The notes under the pieces are model-generated. The model was not told where the DNA came from, made no database searches, and saw only the letters and a list, made by a program, of their open reading frames with translations. A program made the position numbers and the translations under genes. Shown here in pieces: positions 5,252-6,300 of a stretch of 6,300 bases of DNA. Position 1 is the first letter of the stretch, and the number at the start of each line of letters is the position of its first letter. The DNA comes from Bryobacterales bacterium (GTDB taxonomy: Bacteria > Acidobacteriota > Terriglobia > Bryobacterales > Bryobacteraceae), in the NCBI GenBank assembly GCA_003487005.1, contig DNFG01000273.1, positions 1 to 6,300 of the forward strand. Direction: 5' to 3'.

Positions 5252-6300
5252 TCAGAAGCTGAGCCTCAGTCCAAGCTGAATGACACGGCCGCCGCGGGAG
5301 CCGATGATCTTGCCGGCGTTGACATTCGGGGCGCTGGCGGTGCCGATGACGGTGTCAGGGTCGTTCCAGACGCCGAGGTTGATGAAATTGAAGCCGGAAG
5401 CGTTGAATTCGAGGGTACGTTCCTGGTCGATGACAAAGCGTTTGGAGACGGAGAGGTCGTGGTTCTGGGTGGTGGGTCCGCGGAGGGTGGGGTGGGCGCG
5501 AGGTCCGTTGCCGAGGGAGAAGTCGTCGGGGTGGGTGAAGGCATTGGGGTTGAACCAGAGTTCGGGGCCCTGGTTGGGGACGTGGGGATCGACGCCGGGG
5601 ACGACATTGACGCGGAGGCCGGAGACGACGCCGCCGGTATTGTTGAACTGGGCGCGGAGGGCGAGGGGTTCGCCGCTCGAGAGGGAGGTGATGCCGGAGA
5701 GAGCCCAGCCGTTGACGAGGATGCGGCGCCAGTCCTCAAAGGCAAGAAAGGGCTTGTTGACGCCAATGGGGAGTTCGTAGAGGTAGGTCAACGAGAGGCG
5801 GTGAGGGTTGTTGTAGGACGTGAGGCCCCATTCATTCCGGCGGTTGAAGAAGTCCTGGCGTCCGCCGGGTCCGGAGTAGTCGTCGACCTGGCGGGAGAGT
5901 TCATAGTAGGCGTTGAGGGACAGGCCCTGGGCCATGCGTTTTTCCACGCGGAACCAGGCGGCATCGCGCCGGTACTGGCCATCGGGCCAGGCGCCATTCA
6001 GGTTGAAGCTGAGGTATTGAGGGAAGGGGCGAACCGTGCGGCGGAAGAGTTCGTCATTGAGGAGATCGCGGTGGATCAGCTGGTCGGGGTGGATGGCGTT
6101 GAGATTCACCGAACCGCCGCCCAGGAAGAGACCTTTGCCGCCGGCGATGGAGAGGCCGCCGCTGAGGACAAGGGATCCCTTGAGTTCGCGTTCGTAGGAG
6201 ATGCCGCCGGACTGGTAACGGGGGAGGCGGCCGGAGCGGTCGACGAGGTCGGCAGAGGTGAAGTTGGCGGCATCGGGGCGGAGATCGGGGACGGGGTTGG
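5252..6300 (-). CDS. Oar-like TonB-dependent outer-membrane protein, C-terminal part
   Basis: About 348 C-terminal residues of an outer-membrane beta-barrel of the Oar-like TonB-dependent family. The frame stays open to the right edge of the window, so the 5' part is outside. The GTG at 6109 (SGGGSV-NLNAIHPDQL) is an internal valine codon, not a start. Typical Oar-like blocks appear in order: RPFPQY, NNPHRLSLTYLYELPIG, NGWALSGITSLSSGEPL, WFNPNAFTHPDDFSLGN, RGPTTQNHDLSVSKRF, FNASGFNFINLGVW and the closing strand QLGLRLSF with a terminal Phe, the usual signal for barrel assembly. Full-length members are roughly 1000 residues or more, with an N-terminal carboxypeptidase-regulatory-like domain and a plug. 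Many copies per genome are common in Acidobacteriota, and their substrates (often presumed large polymers or peptides) are rarely known. It is the first visible gene of a minus-strand unit with the VWFA-like and coiled-coil genes. Confidence 0.9.
   Translation of the reverse strand, partial: NPVPDLRPDAANFTSADLVDRSGRLPRYQSGGISYERELKGSLVLSGGLSIAGGKGLFLGGGSVNLNAIHPDQLIHRDLLNDELFRRTVRPFPQYLSFNLNGAWPDGQYRRDAAWFRVEKRMAQGLSLNAYYELSRQVDDYSGPGGRQDFFNRRNEWGLTSYNNPHRLSLTYLYELPIGVNKPFLAFEDWRRILVNGWALSGITSLSSGEPLALRAQFNNTGGVVSGLRVNVVPGVDPHVPNQGPELWFNPNAFTHPDDFSLGNGPRAHPTLRGPTTQNHDLSVSKRFVIDQERTLEFNASGFNFINLGVWNDPDTVIGTASAPNVNAGKIIGSRGGRVIQLGLRLSF

Noticed and set aside
5257..5279. Direct repeat AAGCTGA twice near the barrel gene stop
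   Set aside because: It is only 7 bases and lies inside coding sequence for the last barrel strand; nothing suggests an operator.

Overview
The window is high-GC DNA with five protein genes, two of them cut by the window ends. It most resembles an Acidobacteriota genome of the Bryobacterales/Solibacterales type. That placement is an inference from two gene families abundant in that phylum: an Oar-like TonB-dependent outer-membrane protein and a secreted VWFA-related protein of the acidobacterial type. No rRNA or other strict taxonomic marker is present.

Left half, plus strand (2-3267): the 3' part of korA, then complete korB and korC, encode the alpha, beta (TPP-binding) and gamma subunits of a 2-oxoacid:ferredoxin oxidoreductase, most likely the 2-oxoglutarate type. 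The three genes overlap (ATGA between korA and korB; 7 nt between korB and korC), so they are one translationally coupled unit. Forty nucleotides later comes a GTG-started short-chain dehydrogenase/reductase of unknown substrate, probably co-transcribed. The first 38 bases form a perfect palindrome. Its left arm replaces conserved KorA residues, so it looks like a fold-back or assembly artefact at a contig end rather than biology.

Middle (3268-3446): a 179-nt gap between convergent genes. It holds a 20-codon signal-peptide-like ORF on the minus strand (doubtful) and a weak 7-bp hairpin next to the end of the minus-strand unit. No convincing terminator, RNA gene or mobile element is visible.

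Right half, minus strand, read from right to left: the C-terminal barrel of an Oar-like TonB-dependent protein (runs off the right end). Two nucleotides after its stop comes a secreted VWFA-like protein with a degraded metal site. After a further 60 nt comes a membrane-anchored coiled-coil protein that I cannot name. The three look like one envelope-directed transcription unit.

I find no CRISPR array, transposon, tRNA, rRNA, phage gene or defence system. The most useful second looks are the terminal palindrome, the VWFA protein with its missing metal-site serines and coupling to the barrel gene, the unnamed coiled-coil protein, and the Cys-rich KorB tail that overlaps the korC start.
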